From positions 1-49,207 of the forward strand of contig CALFBH010000052.1 of assembly GCA_937951615.1 (NCBI GenBank): DNA of 49,207 nt, read 5' to 3'. The stretch is from an uncultured Saprospiraceae bacterium. GTDB taxonomy: Bacteria > Bacteroidota > Bacteroidia > Chitinophagales > Saprospiraceae. The position numbers and the translations under genes were made by a program. The notes below the pieces were generated by a model that was given only the letters and a program-made list of their open reading frames with translations, made no database searches and was not told the origin of the DNA. Shown here piece after piece: positions 33,789 through 42,149 of the stretch. Numbering within the stretch: position 1 is the stretch's first letter; the number at the start of each line of letters is the position of its first letter.

Positions 33789-34265
33789 ATGAATCGCTTA
33801 GAAAAAACCGTCACCAAGCTCAAAAAATATCCAAACGCTGTCCTGTCTTATGCCATAGGACGGGTTGTCCGTTATACCGGGACATCAGGGCTGCGCTATG
33901 AAGAAATGACAAAAGAGCGGGTCATTGTGAGTATAAAAAACCGCAAGAAGGTACGCAATCATATTGGTCAGATACACGCAGCAGCGATGGTCTTGCTGGC
34001 AGAAACGGCAACAGGAATGGTGGTCGGCATGAATGTACCCGATGATAAAATTCCTTTGATTAAGTCGTTGACCACTAACTTTGTCCGCCGCTCCACAGGT
34101 GATATGCGAGCAGAAGCCTGGCTGGATGAAAATCAGATTCAACAAATACTCACAGAAGATAAAGGAGAAGTACTCGTAAAAGTAAAAGTCACCGACGAAA
34201 GTGGCGAATCACCTATCGAATGTGAAATGCTGTGGGCCTGGATTCCTAAGAAACGGAAAGCTTAA
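33789..34265 (+). CDS. DUF4442 (hotdog-fold, thioesterase-like) protein
   Basis: 158 residues, the usual family length. It matches the DUF4442 pattern: an N-terminal helix (KLKKYPNAVLSYAIGRVVRY), then VRNHIGQIHAAAMVLLAETATGMVVG, the central helix of a hotdog fold with the conserved HxxA region, and alternating strands ending CEMLWAWIPKKRK. Related proteins act on acyl-CoA or acyl-ACP, but the substrate is unknown. It is cytoplasmic. Its first 40 bases recur almost unchanged at 32675, where a truncated duplicate sits, so it lies at the right edge of the duplicated locus. Confidence 0.82.
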   Translation: MNRLEKTVTKLKKYPNAVLSYAIGRVVRYTGTSGLRYEEMTKERVIVSIKNRKKVRNHIGQIHAAAMVLLAETATGMVVGMNVPDDKIPLIKSLTTNFVRRSTGDMRAEAWLDENQIQQILTEDKGEVLVKVKVTDESGESPIECEMLWAWIPKKRKA

Positions 34266-34289
34266 TTATATTTTTATTTGAACGTTATG

Positions 34290-36635
34290 TTAATGTGAAA
34301 CCACCACCTTCCGAGTCGTCCGATTGCCATCTGCCTGAATATTAACAAAATATACCCCATTTGGCTGTGCCTGCATATTGATGGATAAGTTATTATTCAT
34401 CACATTATTCAGGCTGTTTTGATAAACAGAACGTCCCATCATATCCAAGACATCAATGCTGACTTTGCTGACCATATCTTCAAAATCCAATTCCAGGTTC
34501 AGGGTATTGCTGACTGGATTTGGATAAACTTTCACAGATTGTGTGCTGAGGGTTTCTTCATTGGCAATAGCCGAGACATCCCGAATCAGTACATCGTCAA
34601 TTTGCATCATGTATTGGTCAGCATCACTGTAGCAGTGGAAACCGAAATAGACCTCGCTATCTGTACCTGAATTTGTGAAGGTATAAACGGCTTCTTCATA
34701 ACCATTATTTGCTGCGCCATCGTTAAATGGCTGAACCAGTGTTCCGAGATCATCCAGTTCGATAGCACCAGACGAAGAGGGACTGGTATTATACGCAACC
34801 TTTAATTTTTCAGGATAATTATTGCCATCAGAAGCAGTGGCATACCAGAAACTAAACTCATATTCTCTACCTGCCAGCAATTCTACACAAGGTGTAAATA
34901 ACCAGTCATTGGCTGACTGCGTGCTGCTCCATGCGTATAAGACACAACGATCGCCTGTATGTGGACCCCATTCTGTTGTACTTTGAGGATCGGCAATTTC
35001 CCAGGTGCGGTCGTCATTATTTGTATTTTCAACTGTCCAGTCTGTAAATGTTTCATTGGTTTCAAAACCCATCGCAATATCATTAGTCAGGATACTATTA
35101 CAAGCTGAAGAAGAACCGCCGAGGTCGCGTATGCGAATATCATCAATCTGCAAAACATACTGATCGGCAGCACTGTAGCAGTGGAAGCCGAGATAGATTT
35201 CACCACCACTGATATCGCCAGAATCAAAAGTAAACACATGTTCAGCATAACCATTATTTGGTGAACTGGAATTGAAAGGTTGCGTAATTGCGCCGAGATC
35301 ACTCAAGGTCTGCGCTCCACTGGCTGATTGTGAGGTGCTGTATCCTACGCGCAGCCTTTCTGGGTAATTTGTACCATCAGAAGCTGTCGCATACCAGAAG
35401 CTGACTTCATATTCTCTGCCCGCTTCTATTTCGATGCAAGGTGTAAAAAACCAGTCATTGGCGACTTGCGTAGAACTCCACAGATAAGCCATAGATTTGC
35501 TACCTGTTCTTGGTCCCCATTGGGTCACAGAACCCGGATCGAGAATTTCCCAGGCACGAGCATCGTTATTGGTATTTTCAATCTGCCAATTGGCAAAACT
35601 TTCTCCATCTTCAAAACCCATGATAATGTCATTGCCGACAATATTATTACAAGCACCCGAACTCACGCCATCGCAGGCAGTTGTTGCACTGGAAATCAGT
35701 CCAGAACGATAATTTAGAAGTGCGTATTGCATTAAATTCGCTTGCCCTTGACTAAACATAAACATGCAACGATCATCCACATAGTCCATATAATTCATAA
35801 ACATATCGCTGCTGCCACAAGTGGATTGTGGGTAAGTTGGACAACCACCGTATTGCTGCCCCTGCAAGGGCGTATCGCTTACCTGATCGTCCATTCCACA
35901 GCCTCCATCTCCCCAAATATGGCGCAGATTGAAGTAATGCCCAACTTCGTGGGTAGCTGTTCTGCCTTTATTATAAGGAAAAGTAGCTGTACCGTTTGTG
36001 CCAAAATACTTATAACTAATCACCACACCGTCTCTGCTGGCTGGTGAGCCTGGCGGAGTGGCATAACCCAAAATTCCTCCACTGATCTCACCGACCCAAA
36101 TATTTAGATAGCTTGCTGCGGGCCACGGATTCACACCACCTTGAGATGAATTTTTGATATTGTCGGAGGTCACGCTGAAACTGTTTACACTGGTTTGTGT
36201 GCGCGTAATACCTGTCGTTGTATTGCCATTAGGATCAAGTTGTGCAAGGCAAAACTCAAATTCTACATCAGCGGCTAGTCCGGCAAATGCGCTGGGCACT
36301 TGTCCGGCATCGCTGTTCATTTTTCTAAAATCGAGGTTCAGGACATCCAGTTGAGACTGAATTTGTGCGGTAGATAGATTTTCGGTTGCATTTTTATACA
36401 CAATATGAAAAACGACCGGAATCGTATAAACCGGATTACTATTGCGCGTCTGCGGGCTATTGGCGAAGGCTGCCGCTTCTTCAAAAAGCGCATTAGTGGT
36501 TCTGTCAAAATCGGGAAATTCGCTGCGTAGTGCTTCTTGATGCAGGTCATTTCCACAGCGAATGTGCGTGGTAGATTGTGCATATATCAAAACGCATAAA
36601 GCGGATAGCATGAGAGTGGTCAGTATTTTTTTCAT
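34290..36635 (-). CDS. M43 metalloprotease with paired J-type domains and T9SS sorting domain
   Basis: 781 residues: signal peptide (about 1-19), M43 pappalysin-like catalytic domain with HEVGHYFNLRHIWGD (about 230-244) and Met-turn MNYMDY (about 280), then two tandem copies of a 165-residue choice-of-anchor-J-like beta domain (about 335-500 and 507-665; each has WSSTQxANDWxFTPC and GREYExSFWYATASDG), and a T9SS type A sorting domain (about 690-781; VKVYPNPVSNTLNLELDF). It should be secreted by T9SS. The two J domains are about 65-70 per cent alike, an internal duplication. Two perfect -7 boxes lie upstream at 36741-36758. Confidence 0.9.
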   Translation of the reverse strand: MKKILTTLMLSALCVLIYAQSTTHIRCGNDLHQEALRSEFPDFDRTTNALFEEAAAFANSPQTRNSNPVYTIPVVFHIVYKNATENLSTAQIQSQLDVLNLDFRKMNSDAGQVPSAFAGLAADVEFEFCLAQLDPNGNTTTGITRTQTSVNSFSVTSDNIKNSSQGGVNPWPAASYLNIWVGEISGGILGYATPPGSPASRDGVVISYKYFGTNGTATFPYNKGRTATHEVGHYFNLRHIWGDGGCGMDDQVSDTPLQGQQYGGCPTYPQSTCGSSDMFMNYMDYVDDRCMFMFSQGQANLMQYALLNYRSGLISSATTACDGVSSGACNNIVGNDIIMGFEDGESFANWQIENTNNDARAWEILDPGSVTQWGPRTGSKSMAYLWSSTQVANDWFFTPCIEIEAGREYEVSFWYATASDGTNYPERLRVGYSTSQSASGAQTLSDLGAITQPFNSSSPNNGYAEHVFTFDSGDISGGEIYLGFHCYSAADQYVLQIDDIRIRDLGGSSSACNSILTNDIAMGFETNETFTDWTVENTNNDDRTWEIADPQSTTEWGPHTGDRCVLYAWSSTQSANDWLFTPCVELLAGREYEFSFWYATASDGNNYPEKLKVAYNTSPSSSGAIELDDLGTLVQPFNDGAANNGYEEAVYTFTNSGTDSEVYFGFHCYSDADQYMMQIDDVLIRDVSAIANEETLSTQSVKVYPNPVSNTLNLELDFEDMVSKVSIDVLDMMGRSVYQNSLNNVMNNNLSINMQAQPNGVYFVNIQADGNRTTRKVVVSH

Positions 36636-36954
36636 GTTGTGGGTACTTTAATTATAAAGTCAAGAACAAAAAATCAGGTAATAGTAGGATGGTTTCATTG
36701 CGGTGTGTGTTACAATAAAACAATTTTCTAAAAATTATCCCAAACATAAGCAAAAGTACTAAAAATGTGCCATAAAAATATTAAGCCTGTATTAAATAGT
36801 AAGCAAGAAGACAGTAAGAGAGGTTTAGCAAACTTGTGCGTCGGCTTTTCGGGAGGCGAGTTTACTAAAGCTGTTGGCATCTAATTTGTATTGGAGTCCA
36901 TAAGATTTTCACTATTTTTGTGACTTAATTTTTATTCTATTGTAATATCAAAAC
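36636..36954. other. Divergent promoter region
   Basis: 319 bp between the M43 protease (-) and the thioredoxin-like gene (+). Minus-strand -7 boxes TATGTTTG (36748-36741) and TACTTTTG (36758-36751) face the protease. A hairpin TTTAGCAAACT / AGTTTACTAAA (36824-36869, one mismatch) lies in the middle, and the + promoter follows. Confidence 0.5.
36890..36920 (+). promoter_or_regulatory. Promoter of the thioredoxin-like gene
   Basis: ATTG (36890-36893), 19-nt spacer, TATTTTTG (36913-36920). The start codon is 34 bp downstream. Confidence 0.65.
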
Positions 36955-38385
36955 ATGATGCAGTCAGTATTTTATAAAAGCGGATGGAGTATTTTAATCC
37001 TATTTTTAAGCCTCAATATCGTTTTCGCTGGTTCGGGGCATAAAATTGAAATCAAAATTAAAGATTATCAGGAAGCGTATTGCTACCTGACTTCTTATTA
37101 TGGAAAAAAGAAATACTTGATTACAGATACCTTGTTTAGAAATAAGCGGGGGATGTATGTAGCAGAAGGGGAGGAGCCACTGAAAGCAGGTTTGTATGCG
37201 ATTGTTTTACCACCGAAAAACGGTTCTTTTGAGTTGATGATTAGCAATGAAAAAGACCAATTTTTTAGTGTAGAAACAGATACGCTGGATGTCATTGGAA
37301 ATTTGAACATTAAAGGCTCAGAAGAGAATAAGGCTTTTTATGAGTATGTGAAATTTATCACGACTCAGGAAAAAGCGCGTGCAGAACTGAAAGCGCAGGG
37401 AACAGACGACCTCAAGGGAAAAGAAAAACAAGCCTTATTCGATAAAATAAAAGCCATAGACGAGCTGGTAAAGCAAAAACAGGATGACTATATCAAGGAA
37501 CACAAAGGCTGGCTAAGTGCCTCCATGATTCTGGCTTCTCGCGATGTGATTGTTCCCGACCCACCGAAAAAAATGGAAGAACAGGAAGAAGGTCAATATC
37601 GAATGAAATATTATAAAGCGCATTTTTTCGACCACATTGATTTTTCGGATATACGCTTACTGCGAACGCCGATTTATTTTACCAAATTGGATTTTTATCT
37701 AAAAAGACTCTGCTACCAAGCACCAGATTCTTTGTACAAAGACATTGATTTTGTGATGAATAAGGCGAAAGCTAATGATGAAATTTACCGTTTTACCTTA
37801 TTTGATTTGGTCGCCCGTTATGGCAATGCGAAGATTGTCGGCATGGATGCGGTGTTTGTGTATTTGGTAGAAAATTATATTGAAGGGCAGCAATTTGATA
37901 ATGTAGATGAAGAAAAACTGGCAGAGCTGGTAAAAACCGCCAAAGAATTCAAGCCTTTGCTAATCGGCAAAAAAGCTCCAAATATGACTTTGCAGACGAT
38001 GGATGGAAAAGACCTGAGTTTGTATGATCTGGATGCTGAATACACCGTTGTTTATTTCTGGGATCCTAAGTGCGGACATTGCAAAAAATCAGCTCCCCTG
38101 ATGGTTGATTTTTATAATAAATTCAAGGACAAAGGAGTAGAAATGTATGCAGTCTGCACAAAAGACAAAAACAAAGAAATGTGTATGGAAAGCATTAAAG
38201 AGAAAGGCATGGAGTCTTGGACGAATGTACTGGCAATGACCAATCCACAGCTTTATTATCGCCTCAATTATCGCGTAAAAACGACGCCCATTATTTATAT
38301 TTTGGATAAGAATAAAATGATTGTGTCTAAAAATATTGGTGCGAAACAACTACCAGAAGTAATGCAGATGTTAATGTCAAAATAG
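36955..38385 (+). CDS. Thioredoxin-like (TlpA family) protein with N-terminal DUF4369/DUF5106-like region
   Basis: 476 residues with a signal peptide (about 8-25). Residues 28-110 resemble the DUF4369 beta domain, about 115-330 a helical DUF5106-like region, and about 338-476 a thioredoxin fold with redox motif CGHC in FWDPKCGHCKKSAPLM (about 372) and cis-Pro region KTTPIIYILD. It probably works in the periplasm in thiol-disulfide exchange, as do the many TlpA-like proteins of Bacteroidota. Start Met1 or Met2 are both possible. Its stop codon lies inside a 19-bp hairpin shared with the convergent moaD-like gene. Confidence 0.85.
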   Translation: MMQSVFYKSGWSILILFLSLNIVFAGSGHKIEIKIKDYQEAYCYLTSYYGKKKYLITDTLFRNKRGMYVAEGEEPLKAGLYAIVLPPKNGSFELMISNEKDQFFSVETDTLDVIGNLNIKGSEENKAFYEYVKFITTQEKARAELKAQGTDDLKGKEKQALFDKIKAIDELVKQKQDDYIKEHKGWLSASMILASRDVIVPDPPKKMEEQEEGQYRMKYYKAHFFDHIDFSDIRLLRTPIYFTKLDFYLKRLCYQAPDSLYKDIDFVMNKAKANDEIYRFTLFDLVARYGNAKIVGMDAVFVYLVENYIEGQQFDNVDEEKLAELVKTAKEFKPLLIGKKAPNMTLQTMDGKDLSLYDLDAEYTVVYFWDPKCGHCKKSAPLMVDFYNKFKDKGVEMYAVCTKDKNKEMCMESIKEKGMESWTNVLAMTNPQLYYRLNYRVKTTPIIYILDKNKMIVSKNIGAKQLPEVMQMLMSK

Positions 38386-38416
38386 ATAGAATTCATAAAT
38401 TCTATCTATTTTGACA
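38375..38416. terminator. 19-bp convergent hairpin
   Basis: A perfect 19-bp stem (38375-38393 with 38398-38416, loop CATA) spans the end of the thioredoxin-like gene and stops 3 bp short of the MoaD stop codon. No long T-run, but the AT-rich arms and position suit a bidirectional terminator. Confidence 0.65.
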
Positions 38417-38418
38417 TT

Positions 38419-38661
38419 TCACCCGCCACTAACGGGTGGAATCAATACAATTTCATCATCTGGGCTTAGATGAATTTCATTTCCTGCATATTCCTGATTG
38501 ACTGCGATAGCCAAGGAAGCCAAAGCATCTAGTTTTGGATAGGCTTTTGCCAATGCTGCTTTCAAATCTCCCACAGACTCACCTGTAGCCAAATCAAATG
38601 TAATGGATGATTGACCGACAATATCACGAGCTATTCCGAAGGCGATAATTTTTACTTGCAT
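38419..38661 (-). CDS. moaD: Molybdopterin synthase sulfur-carrier subunit (MoaD-like)
   Basis: 80 residues from the Met at 38661; the 30 extra codons of the longest frame read through repeat-rich DNA. The sequence has the ubiquitin-like fold pattern (MQVKIIAFGIARDIVG ... LKAALAKAYP ... LAIAVNQEYA) and ends in PPVSGG, the di-glycine tail that is adenylated and thiocarboxylated. It donates sulfur to precursor Z in molybdenum cofactor synthesis together with MoaE, in the cytoplasm. No other moa gene is in the window; a stand-alone ThiS/MoaD-type carrier for another pathway is possible. Confidence 0.88.
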   Translation of the reverse strand: MQVKIIAFGIARDIVGQSSITFDLATGESVGDLKAALAKAYPKLDALASLAIAVNQEYAGNEIHLSPDDEIVLIPPVSGG

Positions 38662-39005
38662 GGATTGGGTGTCTAAGTTTTTAACTTTTGTAGGTCTTAG
38701 GCAAAAAACAATGAGTGAATGTTGAATGAGTGAATAATGTCGAATATTCATCCACTCACTTTGTCATTCATTTACTCATTATGCCAGTGGCTTTCCCACT
38801 TTGAGAAGGGGATAAAAAAAAGCCACCCAACACAAAGGAGTATCGGGCGACAAAAACAATGATTATTAAACTATGGCAAAGTTATTAGGAAATCATTAGA
38901 ATCACAAGGTTTTGGATGCTTTTTAATATTTTTGATAAAAGGAAAGGATTTAACAGGTCGTAAAAGAGGAAAGTGCGCAGAGAATTTAGGGCTAGAAAAC
39001 GGCAA
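38662..39005. other. Intergenic region with heptamers and hairpin
   Basis: About 340 bp without a gene. At 38710-38780 are 7-mer-like units built from ATGAGTGA / TCATTCATT / ACTCACT arranged as an inverted repeat. GTGGCTTT (38787-38794) pairs with AAAGCCAC (38819-38826) around a C-rich/G-rich inner loop. Nothing further is recognised before the tRNA terminator. Confidence 0.5.
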
Positions 39006-39039
39006 TAAAAAAGGCTTCACATATTGTGAAGCCTTTTTT
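39006..39039. terminator. Terminator after tRNA-Val
   Basis: GGCTTCAC (39013-39020) pairs with GTGAAGCC (39026-39033), loop ATATT, flanked by seven As and six Ts, so it works on either strand. It lies directly after the tRNA on the minus strand. Confidence 0.85.
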
Positions 39040-39043
39040 ATTG

Positions 39044-39118
39044 TGGGCGATGAGAGATTCGAACTCCCGACCCCCTCGGTGTAAACGAGGTGCTCTGAAC
39101 CAACTGAGCTAATCGCCC
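39044..39118 (-). tRNA. tRNA-Val (anticodon UAC)
   Basis: The minus strand folds into a cloverleaf: acceptor GGGCGAT/ATCGCCC (7 bp), D stem GCTC/GAGC, anticodon stem CCTCG/CGAGG with loop TTTACAC (anticodon TAC, reading GUA), T stem GGGAG/CTCTC with TTCGAAT loop, discriminator A. CCA is not encoded. It has its own promoter and terminator, so it is transcribed alone. Confidence 0.96.
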
Positions 39119-39136
39119 GTTTCGTCTAACGGAGCG

Positions 39137-39168
39137 CAAATATAAACGGTCTTTTTTAAAAAGGCAAT
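39137..39168 (-). promoter_or_regulatory. tRNA-Val promoter
   Basis: Minus strand: ATTG (39168-39165), 20-nt spacer, TATATTTG (39144-39137), 19 bp upstream of the mature tRNA 5' end. A clean example of this organism's promoter form. Confidence 0.8.
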
Positions 39169-39280
39169 GTTTTTTAAAAAAAATGTAAAAAAAGTTTTTT
39201 TTGATATAAAAAAGATATTTAATTATTTACCAACTTATATATTATAATCACTATATTCACAGCGATTTATGCAATAACTA

Positions 39281-39628
39281 ATGATTATGAAAACTAACAA
39301 ATACATCGCATGGGAAAAGGCGAGGGATTTGACGATTGAGATTTATGCGCACTTTGGCGTCTCTTATGATATTGACTTTGATAATTATATATGCCGCTCG
39401 GCATTAGCTATTTGTGATTGGATTGCAATAGGTTTTGATGAACAAAACCCCCTTAAACTCATTAAAACCTGGTATGTGAGTCGAGGGTGTACTGCCGAAC
39501 TGGAGTCCATGCTGGATATAGCTGAAAAGCTAAAACTGATAGGTTGGAAAAAAGCAGATATACTAAGAGACAAAAATAAAGAAATTACAGATATTATAAA
39601 CCAACTTATTCAAGCAAACGAAAAATGA
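39281..39628 (+). CDS. Four-helix-bundle protein (rRNA-intervening-sequence / Avd-like family)
   Basis: 115 residues; Met3 at 39287 is an equally good start. The sequence is all-helical and has the family's pattern: KYIAWEKARDLTIEIYAHF, IDFDNYICRSALAICDWIA, ELESMLDIAEKLKLI and a C-terminal DKNKEITDIINQLI helix. Members are found in 23S rRNA intervening sequences, as the Avd accessory of diversity-generating retroelements, and as stand-alone proteins of unknown role in Bacteroidota. No reverse transcriptase or variable repeat is in the window. Its stop overlaps the next start (ATGA at 39625-39628), so it is translationally coupled to a TRAP binding protein, an unexpected partner. Confidence 0.75.
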   Translation: MIMKTNKYIAWEKARDLTIEIYAHFGVSYDIDFDNYICRSALAICDWIAIGFDEQNPLKLIKTWYVSRGCTAELESMLDIAEKLKLIGWKKADILRDKNKEITDIINQLIQANEK

Positions 39629-40758
39629 AACGTAAAGATTTTTTAAAAAACACGATGCTAGTAGCTGCTGGGGCAACTGGTGTACTAGCTTGTGGGAGTG
39701 AGCAGCAGTCGGGCAGTGGAGATGCTCCGAATATCATTAGTAATAAAAAATACAAATGGGATATGGTCACAACCTGGCCACCACAATTTCCCGTGTTGGG
39801 CGAAGCCGCCGACTTATTTGCAGATCGGCTGAAAAAAGTGACAGGTGGACGGGTAGAAATCAAAGTGCATGGAGGAGGCGAATTGGTGCCAGCGTTGGAA
39901 GCCTTTGATGCGGTATCTTCCGGCACTGTGCAGATGGGCTCAGGAGCGTCGTATTACTGGGCGGGCAAATCACCTGCTACGCAGTTTTTCTGTGCCGTTC
40001 CTTTTGGTATGAATGCCCAGCAAATCAGTGCGTGGATGCTAGGAGGCGATGGTTATGAACTTTGGAAAGAAGTCTATGCGAAATTCAATCTTGTTCCTTT
40101 TCTTGGTGGCAATACGGGGGTACAGATGGGCGGCTGGTTCAATAGAGAAATCAAAACTGTAGCTGACCTCAAGGGACTTAAAATGAGAATACCAGGACTC
40201 GCAGGAAAAGTACTAGAAAAAGCAGGCGGAGCGGCAATACTCACTCCAGGCAGCGAAATATACATGGGACTAGAACGCGGTGTCATTGATGCGACGGAGT
40301 GGATTGGACCTTATCACGATTATAAAATGGGTTTCCATAAAGTTGCCAAATATTATTACACACCAGGCTGGCATGAACCAGGTGCTCAATTAGAGTTTTT
40401 TATCAATAAAGGTGTACATGATGCTCTTCCTAAAGATATACAGGCAGCCATTAAGGCGGTTTCTTTTGAGGTGCAATCCTGGGTCTTGGCAGAATTTGAT
40501 GCTCAAAATGGTATTTATCTGGAAAAACTGATTAACGAAAAAGGCGTCCAGTTGCGCCAGTTTCCAAAAGAAGTACTCGATCAATTGAGAATTTATACCA
40601 AAGAAGCCTTGAACGAAATTGCTGCGGCTGACCCAATGAGTAAAAAGGTGTACGACAGTTATCAGGCCTTTATGAAAAAAGTAGGAAAGTGGTCGGAACT
40701 GACCGAAAAATCTTACTATAATAACATTCAGGTATTGGACGAAAGCTTTTTAGGATAA
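39625..40758 (+). CDS. TRAP transporter substrate-binding lipoprotein (DctP/TakP family)
   Basis: 377 residues with a signal ending in lipobox VLAC (Cys23) after MKRKDFLKNTMLVAAGATG, so probably membrane-anchored. The periplasmic-binding fold is clear: WDMVTTWPPQFPVLGEAADL, then VTGGRVEIKVHGGGELVP, FNREIKTVADLKGLKMRIPG with the family's conserved Arg that binds the ligand carboxylate, and GVIDATEWIGPYHD. The closest known subgroup binds 2-oxo acids (TakP-like); the ligand here is not proven. The TRAP permease subunits dctQ and dctM are absent on either side. Its last 9 bp overlap the end of the convergent aminotransferase gene. Confidence 0.9.
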   Translation: MKRKDFLKNTMLVAAGATGVLACGSEQQSGSGDAPNIISNKKYKWDMVTTWPPQFPVLGEAADLFADRLKKVTGGRVEIKVHGGGELVPALEAFDAVSSGTVQMGSGASYYWAGKSPATQFFCAVPFGMNAQQISAWMLGGDGYELWKEVYAKFNLVPFLGGNTGVQMGGWFNREIKTVADLKGLKMRIPGLAGKVLEKAGGAAILTPGSEIYMGLERGVIDATEWIGPYHDYKMGFHKVAKYYYTPGWHEPGAQLEFFINKGVHDALPKDIQAAIKAVSFEVQSWVLAEFDAQNGIYLEKLINEKGVQLRQFPKEVLDQLRIYTKEALNEIAAADPMSKKVYDSYQAFMKKVGKWSELTEKSYYNNIQVLDESFLG

Positions 40759-41904
40759 TGTAGACATACAAGCCAATAGTCGCTCAAAATCATCTGTCGT
40801 ATTATAAAGATGCGGAGCAATGCGTAGGTACTGTCCACGGACAGAAACATATACTTTTTCTTTTTGGAAAGAAGCCTTCAGTTCATCAGGTCGAATATGA
40901 GCGGGGAGCTTGACACCAATGAGGTGTTTTGAGCGTTGCTCATCTTCGCAAAGCTCGAAACCCTGCTCACGGAATTGCTGAATGGCTGGTTTTGAAATAG
41001 CGTCGCAATAAGCCTGTATATTGTCCACGCCCCATTCCAGGACTTGTTCCAAAGCGGCAATTTGCATTGGAACACCAATAAAATTGCTATACTGCCCAAC
41101 AGCGTAACGCTGCGCTTTGGGTTTATAAACAGGTTGGTAATTGACCAGTCCCGAAAAATCTTCACTGTTGAGTCGGTTCATCCAACTATCTTCAATCGGC
41201 AGTCCATTATCGAATGCTTCGCTATAATAAGCCAAACCCATAGAATAAGGACCGAGCAACCATTTGTACCCACCCGCAATCAGCGCGTCGGGTTGAAATT
41301 CTTGTACCGAAAAAGCTAATGCGCCGACTGATTGTGTTCCATCAATGACCATCCAGGCATTATGTTGTCGTGTTTTTTCGCGAATGCTTTTCAAATCAAA
41401 AACAATGCCTTCTGACCAGTGTACATGAGGTAAAGCCACTAAAACCGTCCGCTCATCAATCGCATCCAGAATTGCCTGATTCCATAGTTTGCCTTTGTTT
41501 TGCATGTCTTTTGGCGAAGCAATATAAACCAATTCTGCACCTGTTTCTGCTGCTTTTCTTTGCCAGCTATATACATTGCTTGGAAACTGCTCTTCTAGCA
41601 AAATAATACGGTCGCCGGGTTTGGCTTTGAGATTGTTGGCTACATTGGCAATACCATAAGAAACAGAGGGTACAAGCGCGATGCGATCTTTATCACCAGC
41701 CTGAATGACTTGTGAAAATAATGCTTTTAGATGTTCTGGTGGCGAAAAAAAGGAATCAATCGAAAGCTCATAAGGTCTGACTTTTGTTTCGATGCCTTCA
41801 CGTCCTGCCGCCTGCACACTTTTCAATAGAGGTGACATATAAGCGACATTGAGATAAGAAATATCATTGGGGAGGCTAAACAGGTGTTTTTGACAAGTAA
41901 TCAT
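40750..41904 (-). CDS. Class V aminotransferase (PLP-dependent)
   Basis: 384 residues, cytoplasmic. The PLP lysine lies in AGGYKWLLGPYSMG (about residue 212) and the cofactor Asp/His region in WMVIDGTQSVGAL (about 184-196). ALPHVHWSEGIVFDL matches the substrate-side loop of the cysteine desulfurase / isopenicillin-N-epimerase-like group. No active-site Cys loop typical of NifS/SufS is visible, so an aminotransferase or epimerase is likelier than a desulfurase. The substrate is unknown. It runs tail to tail with the TRAP protein, overlapping by 9 bp. Confidence 0.85.
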   Translation of the reverse strand: MITCQKHLFSLPNDISYLNVAYMSPLLKSVQAAGREGIETKVRPYELSIDSFFSPPEHLKALFSQVIQAGDKDRIALVPSVSYGIANVANNLKAKPGDRIILLEEQFPSNVYSWQRKAAETGAELVYIASPKDMQNKGKLWNQAILDAIDERTVLVALPHVHWSEGIVFDLKSIREKTRQHNAWMVIDGTQSVGALAFSVQEFQPDALIAGGYKWLLGPYSMGLAYYSEAFDNGLPIEDSWMNRLNSEDFSGLVNYQPVYKPKAQRYAVGQYSNFIGVPMQIAALEQVLEWGVDNIQAYCDAISKPAIQQFREQGFELCEDEQRSKHLIGVKLPAHIRPDELKASFQKEKVYVSVRGQYLRIAPHLYNTTDDFERLLACMSTLS

Positions 41905-42149
41905 AGCTTAAATATAAGTAAGTAGAGATACAAATCCAAACGCCAAATTCCTGATATTTGTCATGGCATTGTCTATCTATAATGTTTTAACATCGAATCT
42001 CCTGCAATTCAGTAAGCATTTTGTATTTTGTGCCGTTTTTTTGTGAGTTGGTTTGGGAATTAAATTGTGACTTATTAAGTATATTAAGTAGTTCGCTTAA
42101 TCAACTCAATCAATTACTCCATCAACTCAATCACTCAATCAACTCAACA
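41905..42149. repeat. Intergenic region with AACTCAATC heptamer block
   Basis: 245 bp between divergent genes. Positions about 42095-42147 are made of 7-bp units of the CAACTCAAT kind, ending at the GTG start of the next gene. The reading frame is open through them and gives a spurious Asn/Leu/Gln-rich extension. Confidence 0.65.

Noticed and set aside
39281-39628. Avd accessory gene of a diversity-generating retroelement
   Set aside because: There is no reverse transcriptase, template repeat or variable repeat in the window.
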